Part shown: positions 1-8,164 of the stretch, one piece after another
Numbering within the stretch: the first letter of the stretch is position 1
Layout of the letters: the number at the start of each line of letters is the position of its first letter
Source of the DNA: Ramlibacter ginsenosidimutans
GTDB taxonomy: Bacteria > Pseudomonadota > Gammaproteobacteria > Burkholderiales > Burkholderiaceae_C
NCBI RefSeq assembly: GCF_016654015.1
Contig: NZ_JAEPWM010000001.1
Span: forward strand, 310,001-374,000
DNA: 64,000 bases
Direction: 5' to 3'
Notes under the pieces: model-generated
Database searches by the model: none
Told to the model about the DNA's origin: nothing
Seen by the model: only the letters and a program-made list of their open reading frames with translations
Translations under genes and position numbers: made by a program

Positions 1-1
1 C

Positions 2-571
2 TCCGATCCTGGCTTCGACGAGCTGGGCGAAGCCCTGGCCAGAATCCAGCGTGCCGGCAACATCGGAATCAAGGTGGAGGCACGCAAGGACGCCGGCAGC
101 GCCCGGGTCGTGATCCGGCGGGCCGAACGAGGTACTGCGTCGGACGCGGACGGTCGTCGCGTCCGGGAGTTGCTGGGGTTGGCGGAAGGCATCACGGAAT
201 TCGAGATCACCTACGGCGTGGTTCCGGACAATGCGAACGAGGTGGCGATCCTCACCCGTTCGATGATGGAAATCATGCTGCAACTCGGCTTCGGCATCGA
301 CCTGCCACCCGCGCACGCGGCGAGTGGGCGAGCGCTGGCAGGGCAGCAGCAGGCCGGCGACCAGCAAGCCAGGCCGCTCGTGCACATCCGGTCGGGGCCC
401 GAAGAGCCCCCCGATGCCTATGCGGCGGTGCCCTACAAGGGATACTGGTACTGGATCGAAGACACGGACGTCGACAGCAAGCGCACCTTCACGTTTCTCA
501 TGATCCTGTTTTCGCTCGCCGAGACGGGCCAGGCCACGGCAGCCCCGATCGTGACGGTGCCGTCGCGCTGA
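2..571 (+). CDS. Uncharacterised protein, C-terminal part (5' end outside window)
   Basis: The reading frame is open from base 2, so the gene starts before the window; the in-frame GTG at 74 is internal to the open frame and is not convincing as a start. About 189 residues are visible. There is an Ala/Gln-rich stretch in the middle and a more conserved-looking, aromatic C-terminal block (YKGYWYWIEDTDVDSKRTF, then a hydrophobic FLMILFSLAETG segment). I recognise no catalytic motif and no family with confidence. It converges with the HupE-like cluster, whose last gene ends 30 bases further on the other strand, so it is not part of that operon. Confidence 0.6.
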   Translation, partial: SDPGFDELGEALARIQRAGNIGIKVEARKDAGSARVVIRRAERGTASDADGRRVRELLGLAEGITEFEITYGVVPDNANEVAILTRSMMEIMLQLGFGIDLPPAHAASGRALAGQQQAGDQQARPLVHIRSGPEEPPDAYAAVPYKGYWYWIEDTDVDSKRTFTFLMILFSLAETGQATAAPIVTVPSR

Positions 572-600
572 ACGCCGGCGCTGCGCAGCCGCGCGAACGA

Positions 601-1212
601 TCAAGCACGCCCGGCGAGCGACCATCCCAGGAGGAGGAGCCCCGTCGCGGCCGTCCAGCTCCCTGCGACACGGACGACGATGCGAGCCCACGGCACGCGC
701 AGCGAGATGACCCCTGCCGCGACGAGGGAGCTCACCACGAAGATCGCGCCGATGATGCCGACCACGCCACTGGCCTCGCGGCCCGCGGACGCGATGTCCG
801 CGCCGTTCGAGTTGCCGTGCAGCAAACCGAGCATCGCCGCGAGGGTCGCCACCAGGTACGCTCCGAGCTTGACGTCGGTGGCTACCAGCAGGCCAAGCAA
901 CAGCAGGGGAAGCCACAGCGACGTGATGGCGTTCGGCAGGCTCGTCGGGCCGCCGAGAAAGCCCGCCATGCCGCCGGCAAACCAGGCCGCGGGCAATGCG
1001 AAGACGGTCCAGCGTGCGGCCGTGGGTCCGTTCAATCCGGCGAGCAGGGCCAGCGCGAACACCGGCAGCAGATCGTCGAGGCTGAGGAACAGATGCAGGA
1101 TGCCGTCGTAGACCGGGCCCAGCCCGGTTGTCGCGAGATGCGCACTCGCCTGTGCGGGCACAAGCAGCAGTGCGGCGACGATGCAGTGCGTCAGCATGGC
1201 GCGTCGTCGCAT
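601..1212 (-). CDS. HupE/UreJ-like integral membrane protein (third copy, operon-distal)
   Basis: Predicted polytopic inner-membrane protein of about 203 residues, related to the HupE/UreJ family implicated in nickel/cobalt handling. A signal-like or first membrane segment (around MLTHCIVAALLLVPAQASAH) is followed by five or six hydrophobic helices. The family's histidine/aspartate helix survives in altered form (DGILHLFLSLDDLLP), so metal binding may differ from classical HupE. The start at 1212 is chosen because its ATG overlaps the stop of the upstream gene by one base (TGATG), which suggests translational coupling; an ATG five codons later (1197) is also possible. It is the last gene of a five-gene minus-strand cluster. 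Confidence 0.72.
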   Translation of the reverse strand: MRRRAMLTHCIVAALLLVPAQASAHLATTGLGPVYDGILHLFLSLDDLLPVFALALLAGLNGPTAARWTVFALPAAWFAGGMAGFLGGPTSLPNAITSLWLPLLLLGLLVATDVKLGAYLVATLAAMLGLLHGNSNGADIASAGREASGVVGIIGAIFVVSSLVAAGVISLRVPWARIVVRVAGSWTAATGLLLLGWSLAGRA

Positions 1213-1802
1213 CACCAGGCCCGCCACAGGAAAAGGAGGCCCGCCATCGCGATGCCTGCGCCGGCCGCGCTCAACGCCGTACGACCCCACTGCCAGCGAT
1301 GCACGAGCCCGATCAGCACGCCGGCCGCATGCAGGCAACCGGTCGCCACGACGAATCCGACGCTATAGAGCAGGCCGCTCTCGCCGGGCGGCAGTTCGGT
1401 GCCGTGGGCGTGGCCGTGGAACACCGCGAAGACACCGACGATGGTCGCCGCCAGCCACAGCGGCGGTCGCCACCGGGTCGCCACCGATGCGCCGAGCAGC
1501 AGCCCGGAGGCAGCGACCCCGATTTCGACGCCGGGCAATGGCATGCCGACGAGACCGAGAAAGCCACCCAGCGCCATCACCAAGGGGAACGTCACGGGCA
1601 GGAGCCAGATCGCCGGCATTCCGAGCTGCGCACCCCACAGGCCGACGGCCACCATCGCCAGCACATGGTCCAGGCCGGACACCGGGTGCAGCAAGCCGGC
1701 GACAAAGCCTGCGGCCTGTCCCTGCTGCACATGCGCCAGCGCGGGCATCGCGAGCATGGCACCGGCCATCAGAACGGTCGTCCTGGCAGCGGTGGTCCTC
1801 AC
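1212..1802 (-). CDS. HupE/UreJ family membrane protein
   Basis: About 196 residues, the usual HupE/UreJ length. An N-terminal signal-like segment ends near MLAMPALAH and is followed by the diagnostic first helix LLHPVSGLDHVLAMVAVG, with the His-Pro and Asp-His pairs thought to bind a transition metal. A second conserved histidine cluster (FAVFHGHAHGTE) and a later LHAAG helix complete the pattern. The proposed start is a GTG at 1802 whose GTGA overlaps the stop of the preceding gene; an ATG at 1769 is the alternative. Known family members are associated with hydrogenase or urease clusters, but neither enzyme is present here, so the transported ion is uncertain. Confidence 0.82.
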   Translation of the reverse strand: MRTTAARTTVLMAGAMLAMPALAHVQQGQAAGFVAGLLHPVSGLDHVLAMVAVGLWGAQLGMPAIWLLPVTFPLVMALGGFLGLVGMPLPGVEIGVAASGLLLGASVATRWRPPLWLAATIVGVFAVFHGHAHGTELPPGESGLLYSVGFVVATGCLHAAGVLIGLVHRWQWGRTALSAAGAGIAMAGLLFLWRAW

Positions 1803-2794
1803 AGCAGCACCATGCGCTGCATCGTCCAGTACGCACCGAGCGACCCGACGACATAGCCAGGCAGCAACTGCACCCAGCGGGGCCAGACGATCTGGAGCTG
1901 GGAGAACGCGCGCTCCAGCAGCAGCACCAGGAGGACGAAAGCGAGCTGTCCGGCCTCGACGCCCACATTGAACAGCAGCAGGGCGAGCGGAATTTCGGAG
2001 TGCGGCAACCCCATCGCCGTCAGCCCGCTGGCAAAGCCGAAACCGTGCAGCAGGCCGAAGGCGAACGCCACGACCCAGGGATGGCGGATCGTGAAGCTGC
2101 TTTCGCCGCGCCACACCCGGGCGATCTCCGGACCGAGGAACAGGATCGACAGCGCGATGGCGGCGTTGAGCGGCACCAGCGGTGCACTCGCGTAGCCGAG
2201 GGTCGCTATCGCCAGCGTGATGCTGTGGGCCACCGTGAACGCGGAGATGGTCTTCACCAGCATCCAGCGCTCACGCACGATCAGCAGCAGCCCCAGGACG
2301 AACAGCAGGTGATCGACGCCGAGCAGGATGTGCTGCACGCCCAGCTGCAGGTAGGACAGCGCGCGTGAGCTGCCGCTCGTTGCCGCCCCAAGCGTGAAGG
2401 CAGGATCGGGCGGACGCAGCAGGCGGCTCTCCACCCGGCCATCCGCGTGCTGCACTCGCACGAGCACGTCGGTCATCGTGGTTTCGAGCCCCGCGATCCG
2501 GATCGTCTTGCCTGCCAGTCCACCCGGACAGCGCAGGGTGCCACGGACGACGATGGCGCCCGGCGTGAGCTGCTGCTGGTCCGGCGTCACCAGTCGGCAG
2601 CCATCGGGCACCACCGGCGCGATGCGGATTTCGACCTCGCCTCCGGTGGGCCGCTTCCACAGCAGCGCGTAGGTCGTGGCGTCGCTCTCGCGCAGCTCGA
2701 GGAATCCGGGTCGCATCTCGTGCGCAATCGCCGCGCCGGCGGCGCCGAGCGCCAACGCGCTCACCAGCATGCGGTGCCAGAAAGCGCGCAGCAT
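1799..2794 (-). CDS. HupE/UreJ-type membrane protein with N-terminal extracytoplasmic domain
   Basis: 331 residues: a signal peptide (cleavage near AAIAHEMRPG), an extracytoplasmic beta-rich region of about 130 residues, then about seven membrane helices of HupE/UreJ_2 type. The helix LGVQHILLGVDHLLFVLGLL holds the His..Asp-His metal-binding pattern, and FGLLHGFGFASGL is the second conserved block. The ATG at 2794 overlaps the stop of the prolyl isomerase gene (TGATG), and its own stop overlaps the next gene. Having three successive members of one membrane family in one operon suggests they act together, perhaps as subunits or sequential paralogues; that is inference. Confidence 0.82.
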   Translation of the reverse strand: MLRAFWHRMLVSALALGAAGAAIAHEMRPGFLELRESDATTYALLWKRPTGGEVEIRIAPVVPDGCRLVTPDQQQLTPGAIVVRGTLRCPGGLAGKTIRIAGLETTMTDVLVRVQHADGRVESRLLRPPDPAFTLGAATSGSSRALSYLQLGVQHILLGVDHLLFVLGLLLIVRERWMLVKTISAFTVAHSITLAIATLGYASAPLVPLNAAIALSILFLGPEIARVWRGESSFTIRHPWVVAFAFGLLHGFGFASGLTAMGLPHSEIPLALLLFNVGVEAGQLAFVLLVLLLERAFSQLQIVWPRWVQLLPGYVVGSLGAYWTMQRMVLL

Positions 2795-3663
2795 CACGGA
2801 CGGCCTTGGTCCGCGGCGGCGGGTGCGTGCGGCTCGATGACCACCTTGTACTTCGCCAGCAGCTGCTCGTACATCGCGTCGAGTTGCCGATTGCGCCGCT
2901 CGGCCAGCACCTCGCGCTCCACCAGCGGACGCACCGCCGCAAGTTGCGGCAGCGCCCCCTCGGTGCGCGCGCGCACCTGCACCAGGTGCAGCCCGTAGCT
3001 CGATTTCACCGGCCCCACCCAGGCGCCCGGCGCCAACGTCTCGATCCGCTGCGCAAAGCCAGGGCCGAACAGGCGATCGATGTCGCGCGTCGAAGTGAGT
3101 TCGATGTCCGAGGGCAGCATCGTCGGGTCGCCCAGCGCGTCGACCGGAGCAGCCGGGCCGATGGCGTTGAGCCGCGCCAGGATCGCGGCAGCGTCGCGCT
3201 CCGCGGCGGCGCCGCGTCGCTCGCGGCTGACAAAGACCTGGCGAAAGGCCACGCGAGGCTCGATCCGCAGGGCGTCGCCATGCGACGTGAGCCATGCCTC
3301 GAGCTCCTGGTCGGTGGGTGGCGCGGCCTGCGCGGCCTCCTCGGCCAGGAACTCGAGCTTCTGCCGCAGTCGGCGGCGGACGATCGTGTCGTCCCGGTCG
3401 AGCCCCGCGGCAACGGCCTCCCGCACCGCGATTTCCTCGCGGACCCAGTCGTCGATCAGCCCCTTGAGTTCCGTGTCGGTCGGCGGGTGTTGCCACGCCT
3501 TGGTGTAGCTGGCCGCGAGGTGCTGGATCTGTCCGCTGGTGATCGCAATGCGCGTCGAACCCGGGCCAGCCCCGCCGCCGCTCCACTGGAACCAGACAAA
3601 CAGCGCCGCGCCGATCGCGACGAAGTGCAGCAGCGGTTCCCCCAGGATCGACTTCAACCGCAT
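2794..3663 (-). CDS. PpiC/parvulin-type peptidyl-prolyl isomerase, membrane-anchored
   Basis: 289 residues. An N-terminal membrane anchor (LLHFVAIGAALFVWFQW) is followed by a charged SurA-like helical region and a parvulin-type domain in the C-terminal half (FRQVFVSRERRG at its start, APGAWVGPVKSSYGLHLVQV at its end). Such proteins catalyse cis-trans isomerisation of prolyl bonds and assist folding outside the cytoplasm. The start at 3663 (MRLKSILGEP) fits the anchor; the frame is open further upstream, but that would overlap the DUF3604 gene. It lies 16 bases after the DUF3604 gene and overlaps the HupE-like gene, so it probably helps fold the secreted or membrane products of this operon. 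Confidence 0.85.
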   Translation of the reverse strand: MRLKSILGEPLLHFVAIGAALFVWFQWSGGGAGPGSTRIAITSGQIQHLAASYTKAWQHPPTDTELKGLIDDWVREEIAVREAVAAGLDRDDTIVRRRLRQKLEFLAEEAAQAAPPTDQELEAWLTSHGDALRIEPRVAFRQVFVSRERRGAAAERDAAAILARLNAIGPAAPVDALGDPTMLPSDIELTSTRDIDRLFGPGFAQRIETLAPGAWVGPVKSSYGLHLVQVRARTEGALPQLAAVRPLVEREVLAERRNRQLDAMYEQLLAKYKVVIEPHAPAAADQGRP

Positions 3664-3679
3664 GGTGGCCGCCACCGAA

Positions 3680-5614
3680 TCACGGCGTGTACCAGATCGG
3701 CGCGGTATAGGCGCGCTCCTGCAGCACCATCGCAGTTCCCGGCAGCGGCTTGATGGCGAAGCGCTTGGCATCGTAGGCGGTCCAGCGCGGCGTCGGGATC
3801 TCGATCACGCGGGCGTAGTAGAAGGCGCGCTGCTTCGCGTCGAACTGCGGATCCTTCCAGACGGTGATCAGCTCGGGGGCCCCGATGCTGTTCATCCAGG
3901 TTGCGTTCTCGACATCCACTGTGTTGCCCACGGGCGTCTTGCAGCGGCCGTCGGCGTCGATCTTGCGCCCGCCGGAAACTGCCACGTCGTAGACGCGCTC
4001 CTGCGTCTTGCCGTCCGGGCCGACCCAGCCCTTCACGATCTGGATGCGATCGAGATTGGCGCCGATGGCATCCTTCAGCGCGGCCACCAGGAAGGTGGGC
4101 GACTTGCCCTGGGGTGCATTGCTCAGGTCGCCGCCCATCGGCACGCCCTTGGCGTATCCGATCGCGGCCGGCATGCGGTTGTTCGCGTCAGCCGCTGCGT
4201 AATCCCAGCCGCCGAAGAAGCGCACGATCATGCGCGGGCCCGTCGTCGCGTAGGTCTCGCGCCGCTTCATCGCGTCGAAGATCGCTTCGCGTGTGTTCTC
4301 GGTCGCCCACACGGCGGCGAAACCCGAGGCGCTGACCTCCCAGTCCATGATCTTCACGCCGGTCTTCGGGTTGTCGACGAAGGCCTTGGTCATTCGCTCA
4401 GGACTCGGCTCCTGGGGCGCGGTCTTGCCGAAGAAGTTGTCCTCCTCCATCGCCGCCAGCCCCGTGTGCGCGTCGCTGCTGCCGATCATGCCGAACTTGT
4501 AGGGATTGGTCCCCAGTTTGGCTTCGAGAACCAGTCCGTTCTTCAGCGCCGCGCGCGCGTATTCGAACTCCAGCATGTCCTTCGTCTTGGTGGCCGTCCC
4601 ATCGAGGTTGCCCTTGTCCCATAGCTCGAAATTCGCGAACTCGTCGTTGGGCGAGAGGAAGGGATGCGCCTCGCCGGTGCCCTTGGTCTGCGTCACTTCG
4701 TACAGCGGCTCCCACCTGGCGCGCGTCTGCACGTAGTCGCGATCGAGCCTCTTGCCGAAGGCTTCGACGACCGGGAACATGATCCCGTTGCTCAGGTTCC
4801 CGTTATGGGCAATGGCCAGCACTTCGCTGCCGGTCTTCTGCTCCGTGGCCGCCATCCACTTCCACAGGTCCGTCGGGTTGGGGCTGCCGAGCGGCGGCAG
4901 CGTGGTGAAGGGTTCGACCAGGCCGGCCTGGGCGCCGTTGCCGCGAAAGACGACATTGCGGTGCAGGTTGCTGGAGCCGCCCGCGGTCCACTCATAACCG
5001 ATGAACGCGGTGAAGCGCCCGGGTTCGTTGTAGGTCTCCGCCGCCTTGATCGTCTGCTGCCAGGCGTTGCGGTACGACGTCGTGCCCGGCGTCGGGAAAC
5101 CCTTGGGCATCTTGTTGCCGCTGAAGCTGGCGATGATGTCCATCGCCGCGTCCGCGCCCTGGCCGCCCTTGATCTGGTCGTACCACTTGCGCCCCTGGGG
5201 CGTCGCCAGCAGGTCCGGATCGCCGCCCATCAACTGCGGGAAGAAGCCCATGCCGTCGGAGTGATCGGCGACCACCAGGAAGTCCAGCGGCCGCGACAGC
5301 TTGACCGGCTGCCCGGAGTTGGAGGCGATTTCCTCGCCGCGCGCAAAACGGTATGCGTCCTTGGGCGCCAGCCGGGCACCGAAGGCTCCGGCGTCCATCG
5401 AGAACGAGGTGTGCAGGTGGGTGTCGCCGAACAGCGGCTGCGTGGGAAACGTGCGTCCCGCGTAGGGCGAATAGTTCGGCTTGGACGGGTACGCCTTCTC
5501 GAGCGTGCTCTTGTCCGCCGTGCCGATGTCGGCCTGTTCCGCAGCCAGCAACGGAAGCGCCAGGCCTGCAGCGAGTGCGATCAGGCTCCAGTTACGGAAT
5601 GTCGGCTTGTGCAT
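3680..5614 (-). CDS. DUF3604 family secreted PHP-like protein
   Basis: 644 residues with a clear signal peptide (SLIALAAGLALPLLAAEQ). The segment PLFGDTHLHTSFSMDA carries the HxH motif of PHP-type metal-dependent phosphoesterases, and FLVVADHSDGMGFF and MIGSSDAHTGLAAMEEDNFF supply further Asp/His ligands, so a metal-dependent hydrolase fold is likely. This length and motif set match DUF3604, whose substrate is unknown. The start at 5614 (MHKPTFRNW) puts the signal peptide at the N-terminus; the frame extends 24 codons upstream without a signal. It is the first gene of the cluster DUF3604 - PpiC - HupE x3. Confidence 0.88.
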   Translation of the reverse strand: MHKPTFRNWSLIALAAGLALPLLAAEQADIGTADKSTLEKAYPSKPNYSPYAGRTFPTQPLFGDTHLHTSFSMDAGAFGARLAPKDAYRFARGEEIASNSGQPVKLSRPLDFLVVADHSDGMGFFPQLMGGDPDLLATPQGRKWYDQIKGGQGADAAMDIIASFSGNKMPKGFPTPGTTSYRNAWQQTIKAAETYNEPGRFTAFIGYEWTAGGSSNLHRNVVFRGNGAQAGLVEPFTTLPPLGSPNPTDLWKWMAATEQKTGSEVLAIAHNGNLSNGIMFPVVEAFGKRLDRDYVQTRARWEPLYEVTQTKGTGEAHPFLSPNDEFANFELWDKGNLDGTATKTKDMLEFEYARAALKNGLVLEAKLGTNPYKFGMIGSSDAHTGLAAMEEDNFFGKTAPQEPSPERMTKAFVDNPKTGVKIMDWEVSASGFAAVWATENTREAIFDAMKRRETYATTGPRMIVRFFGGWDYAAADANNRMPAAIGYAKGVPMGGDLSNAPQGKSPTFLVAALKDAIGANLDRIQIVKGWVGPDGKTQERVYDVAVSGGRKIDADGRCKTPVGNTVDVENATWMNSIGAPELITVWKDPQFDAKQRAFYYARVIEIPTPRWTAYDAKRFAIKPLPGTAMVLQERAYTAPIWYTP

Positions 5615-5672
5615 GGCTGCGTCCTTTGTGCTGAGCTCGGTGCTCATTCTGGAGGGCCACCTTCGCCGGCAG

Positions 5673-5686
5673 TTGACGCGCGTCAA
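5673..5686. promoter_or_regulatory. CRP/FNR-family-like palindrome upstream of the DUF3604 operon
   Basis: A perfect 14-base palindrome, TTGACGCGCGTCAA, close to the FNR consensus TTGAT-N4-ATCAA. Its centre lies 65 bases upstream of the DUF3604 start. A start of transcription 41.5 bases downstream, as in class II FNR promoters, would fall near 5638 and leave a leader of about 23 bases; a CAGAAT hexamer at 5652-5647 on the minus strand could be the -10. Seen: the palindrome and distances. Inferred: the regulator. Confidence 0.45.
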
Positions 5687-5880
5687 TCGCTAAGCCGGCC
5701 CACCCTGCTTCCGGGGGCAGGGACGCCCGCCTTCCTGAGCTTCTGCGCTGACGCGAGCATCAGGTCCGCCACATCCGGCAGCCTACGTTCGGGTTCACGT
5801 TGGAACAGAAGCCGTACTCCATTTGTGCCGCGAGCTCAACGGGGCCGCTCTCAACGTCCCGGACAAGGACTTTCGACAAG

Positions 5881-6378
5881 TCAGACCTTCGAGCGCACGC
5901 GCGTAGCTTTCAGGTACGCAGCCTGGAGCTCGTTGAGCACCGAGCGTGCCGGCCGGGCGGCGCCGAGGTGCAGGTGGCGCAGTTCATCCATGAATGCGTC
6001 CCACAGGGCCGGGCCGCCCTTCTCCAGGATCTCGGCGCGTACGGAGAGCTCCCGACTCGGTCGCGTATGCCGCCGTCCCCAGGCTCCCATGTGCGCGAGA
6101 AGCGGCACGAGCTGGATGGATGCCTCCGTCAGGCTGTACACGCCCTTCTGCCGGTGACTCGGGTCATCCCGCCGACTGAGCAGCCCGGCGGCCGTGAGTC
6201 GCTTCAACCGGTCGGCGAGGATGTTCGATGCGATGCCTTCCTGGCTGTTCGCCAGCAATTCGCCATAGCTGCGCCGGTTCCCGAACATCACATCGCGGAT
6301 CACGATCAGGCTCCAGCGATCGCCCAGCTGTTCCAGCGTGAGATTGATCGGGCACCCGGACCGACCTGACTGTTTCAC
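5881..6378 (-). CDS. HxlR-family transcriptional regulator
   Basis: 165 residues. The HxlR winged-helix domain is plain: CPINLTLEQLGDRWSLIVI at the N-terminus, then RRSYGELLANSQEGIASNIL and a wing of the form GLLSRRDDPSHRQKGVYSLT. The first cysteine of the family (CPI) is present. The start is a GTG at 6378 preceded by a strong Shine-Dalgarno (GGAGG). It is transcribed divergently from the GST gene, and the 88-base gap holds a symmetric element that could be its operator. HxlR proteins often respond to electrophiles or quinones, which fits control of a glutathione transferase. Confidence 0.9.
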   Translation of the reverse strand: MKQSGRSGCPINLTLEQLGDRWSLIVIRDVMFGNRRSYGELLANSQEGIASNILADRLKRLTAAGLLSRRDDPSHRQKGVYSLTEASIQLVPLLAHMGAWGRRHTRPSRELSVRAEILEKGGPALWDAFMDELRHLHLGAARPARSVLNELQAAYLKATRVRSKV

Positions 6379-6397
6379 TCACCCTCCTCCGACACAG

Positions 6398-6412
6398 CTT
6401 GCATTGTGCAAG
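6398..6412. promoter_or_regulatory. Palindrome in the HxlR/GST divergent promoter
   Basis: CTTGCA-TTG-TGCAAG: two perfect six-base arms around three bases, 20 bases from the HxlR start and 55 bases from the GST start. The only recognisable symmetric element in the gap, so the best candidate for HxlR binding. Confidence 0.4.
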
Positions 6413-6466
6413 TGGTTTGGGCTAGAGTCAAACGAGCACTTCGCGAACATTCAAGAAGGACCGCTC

Positions 6467-7129
6467 ATGCCGCTCGCGCTCTATGGCCATCCGTTCTCTT
6501 CGTACACGCAGAAAGCGCTGATCGCGCTCTACGAGAACGACCTCCCGTTCGAGTTCCGCTGCATCGATGCGGACCATCCGGAACATGCGCAGGAGTGGCT
6601 GCGGCGCTGGCCGATGGCCAAGTTCCCGATGCTCCTGGATGGCACCCGTGCGATCCTCGAAACCAGCATCATCATCGAGTACCTGCAGCTCACCCATCCC
6701 GGCCCGGTGCGCCTGCTGCCTGCGGATCCCATGGCCGCTCTCGACGTGCGCTTTCTCGACCGGTTCTTCGACCTGCACGTGATGTCGCCCGTGCAAAGCG
6801 CGGTGAGCGCGGTACTGACTGGCGATCCGGACCAGCGCGAATACTTCCATGCCCGCGCGCGGGAAGTTCTCGAGCGCTCCTACGCCTGGCTCGAAGCGCA
6901 TCTCTCCGAGGGAAGCCAATGGGCGGCCGGCGCGCCGTTCTCGCTTGCGGACTGCGCGGCCGGGCCTGGGCTGTTCTATGCGGACTGGACACACCCGATC
7001 TCTCCGGCATTCCCACGCGTGCGCGCCTACCGGGCGCGATTGCTCGGTCGCCCCTCGTTCGCGCGGGCAGTGGAGGAAGCACGGCCCTACCGCCATCTGT
7101 TCCCCCTGGGCGCACCCGACCGCGACTGA
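6467..7129 (+). CDS. Glutathione S-transferase family protein
   Basis: 220 residues. The N-terminal thioredoxin-fold domain opens with LALYGHPFSSYTQKALIALY and contains the cis-proline segment KFPMLLDG and the glutathione gamma-Glu binding ETSIIIEYL. The all-helical C-terminal domain follows from about residue 85 (FSLADCAAGPGLFYADW). The ATG at 6467 has a good ribosome binding site (AAGAAGGA) six bases upstream. It probably conjugates or isomerises electrophilic compounds with glutathione in the cytoplasm; the substrate cannot be told. Divergent from the HxlR regulator, which probably controls it. Confidence 0.9.
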   Translation: MPLALYGHPFSSYTQKALIALYENDLPFEFRCIDADHPEHAQEWLRRWPMAKFPMLLDGTRAILETSIIIEYLQLTHPGPVRLLPADPMAALDVRFLDRFFDLHVMSPVQSAVSAVLTGDPDQREYFHARAREVLERSYAWLEAHLSEGSQWAAGAPFSLADCAAGPGLFYADWTHPISPAFPRVRAYRARLLGRPSFARAVEEARPYRHLFPLGAPDRD

Positions 7130-7146
7130 GGTGATGCGAAGCCAGG

Positions 7147-7190
7147 CGCATCAATCCCCTGCTGTTTTCGCATCAATCGCTGGTGGTTTC
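7147..7190. repeat. Two adjacent 22-base imperfect direct repeats
   Basis: CGCATCAATC begins both 7147-7168 and 7169-7190, and 16 of 22 positions match between the two units. They sit just upstream of the DapA-type gene. A regulator binding site is possible; a chance duplication is equally so. Confidence 0.4.
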
Positions 7191-7209
7191 GTTCCTACCA
7201 TCCCGTCTC

Positions 7210-8109
7210 ATGCCGGATCAGATCACGCCGCCGCGCCACTGGGGACAGGTACTCACGGCGATGGTCACGCCGTTCGACGCCCAGGGTGCCCTCGACCTCG
7301 ATGCCGCGCGCACGCTTGCCCGCTGGCTGGCGGATCACGGCAGCGATGGGCTTGTCATCGCCGCCACGACTGGCGAAGCGACGGTCCTCGCCGATTCGGA
7401 GCGGCTCGACTTGATCCGCGCTGTGTCCGAGGCGGTCACGATCCCGGTGATCGCAGGCACCGGCAGCAACGACACCCAGCACAGCGTCGCACTGACACGC
7501 CAGGCGCAGGCGCTTGGGGCTGCCGGCGTGATTGCCGTGAGCCCGTACTACAGCCGCCCACCTCAAGCCGGCATCGAAGAGCACTTCCGCGCGATCGCGC
7601 GTGCAACAGCACTGCCGGTGATGCTTTATGACGTGCCGCTGCGCACGGGTCGCCGCGTTGCGAAAGACGTGTTGCTGCGCCTCTTCCGCGAAGAGGCGAA
7701 CATCGTTGCCTTCAAGGATGCAACGGGTGACGCAGCCGCCTCCGCTGCCCTGCTCGCCGAGGCGGATTTCGATCTCTATTCCGGAGACGACGCATGGACG
7801 CTGCCGTTGCTCGCCGTGGGCGCCGTCGGTGTCGTGGGAACCACCACGCATTGGACCGGGCCTTTGTTCGGCTCCATGATCTCGGCCGTCATGCGGGGAG
7901 ATCTCGTTGAAGCCCGCGCCATCAACGCACGACTTCAGCCTTCCTTCGCCTATGTCAACAACGAGGAATGCGTCTATCCGATGGCGATCAAGGCGCTGCT
8001 GCCGCTCCTGGGGATCGAGGCCGGTGGATGCCGCCTCCCATTACCTCGAGCGCCCGCAAACACCGCGGATCGCGCCTACGCCGTGTGCGCTGGACTCGGA
8101 CTGATCTGA
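7210..8109 (+). CDS. dapA: 4-hydroxy-tetrahydrodipicolinate synthase (DapA-type class I aldolase)
   Basis: 299 residues, TIM-barrel lyase of the DapA/NAL superfamily. The Schiff-base lysine is Lys169 (IVAFKDATGD), the catalytic tyrosine Tyr140 in MLYDVPLRTG, and the TTGE loop is at 53-56. The arginine of DVPLRTG corresponds to the DapA substrate-carboxylate arginine, which favours true DHDPS activity (pyruvate + aspartate semialdehyde, lysine pathway) over sugar-acid aldolases. The start at 7210 (MPDQITPPRH) fits the family; an in-frame GTG at 7183 would add nine residues. The gene stands alone, so a catabolic keto-acid lyase role cannot be excluded. Confidence 0.8.
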   Translation: MPDQITPPRHWGQVLTAMVTPFDAQGALDLDAARTLARWLADHGSDGLVIAATTGEATVLADSERLDLIRAVSEAVTIPVIAGTGSNDTQHSVALTRQAQALGAAGVIAVSPYYSRPPQAGIEEHFRAIARATALPVMLYDVPLRTGRRVAKDVLLRLFREEANIVAFKDATGDAAASAALLAEADFDLYSGDDAWTLPLLAVGAVGVVGTTTHWTGPLFGSMISAVMRGDLVEARAINARLQPSFAYVNNEECVYPMAIKALLPLLGIEAGGCRLPLPRAPANTADRAYAVCAGLGLI

Positions 8110-8164
8110 TCGTGGACTTGCATGGCGCGTCGTGGCGGACTTCAACGGTCATGACGTCATGGCT

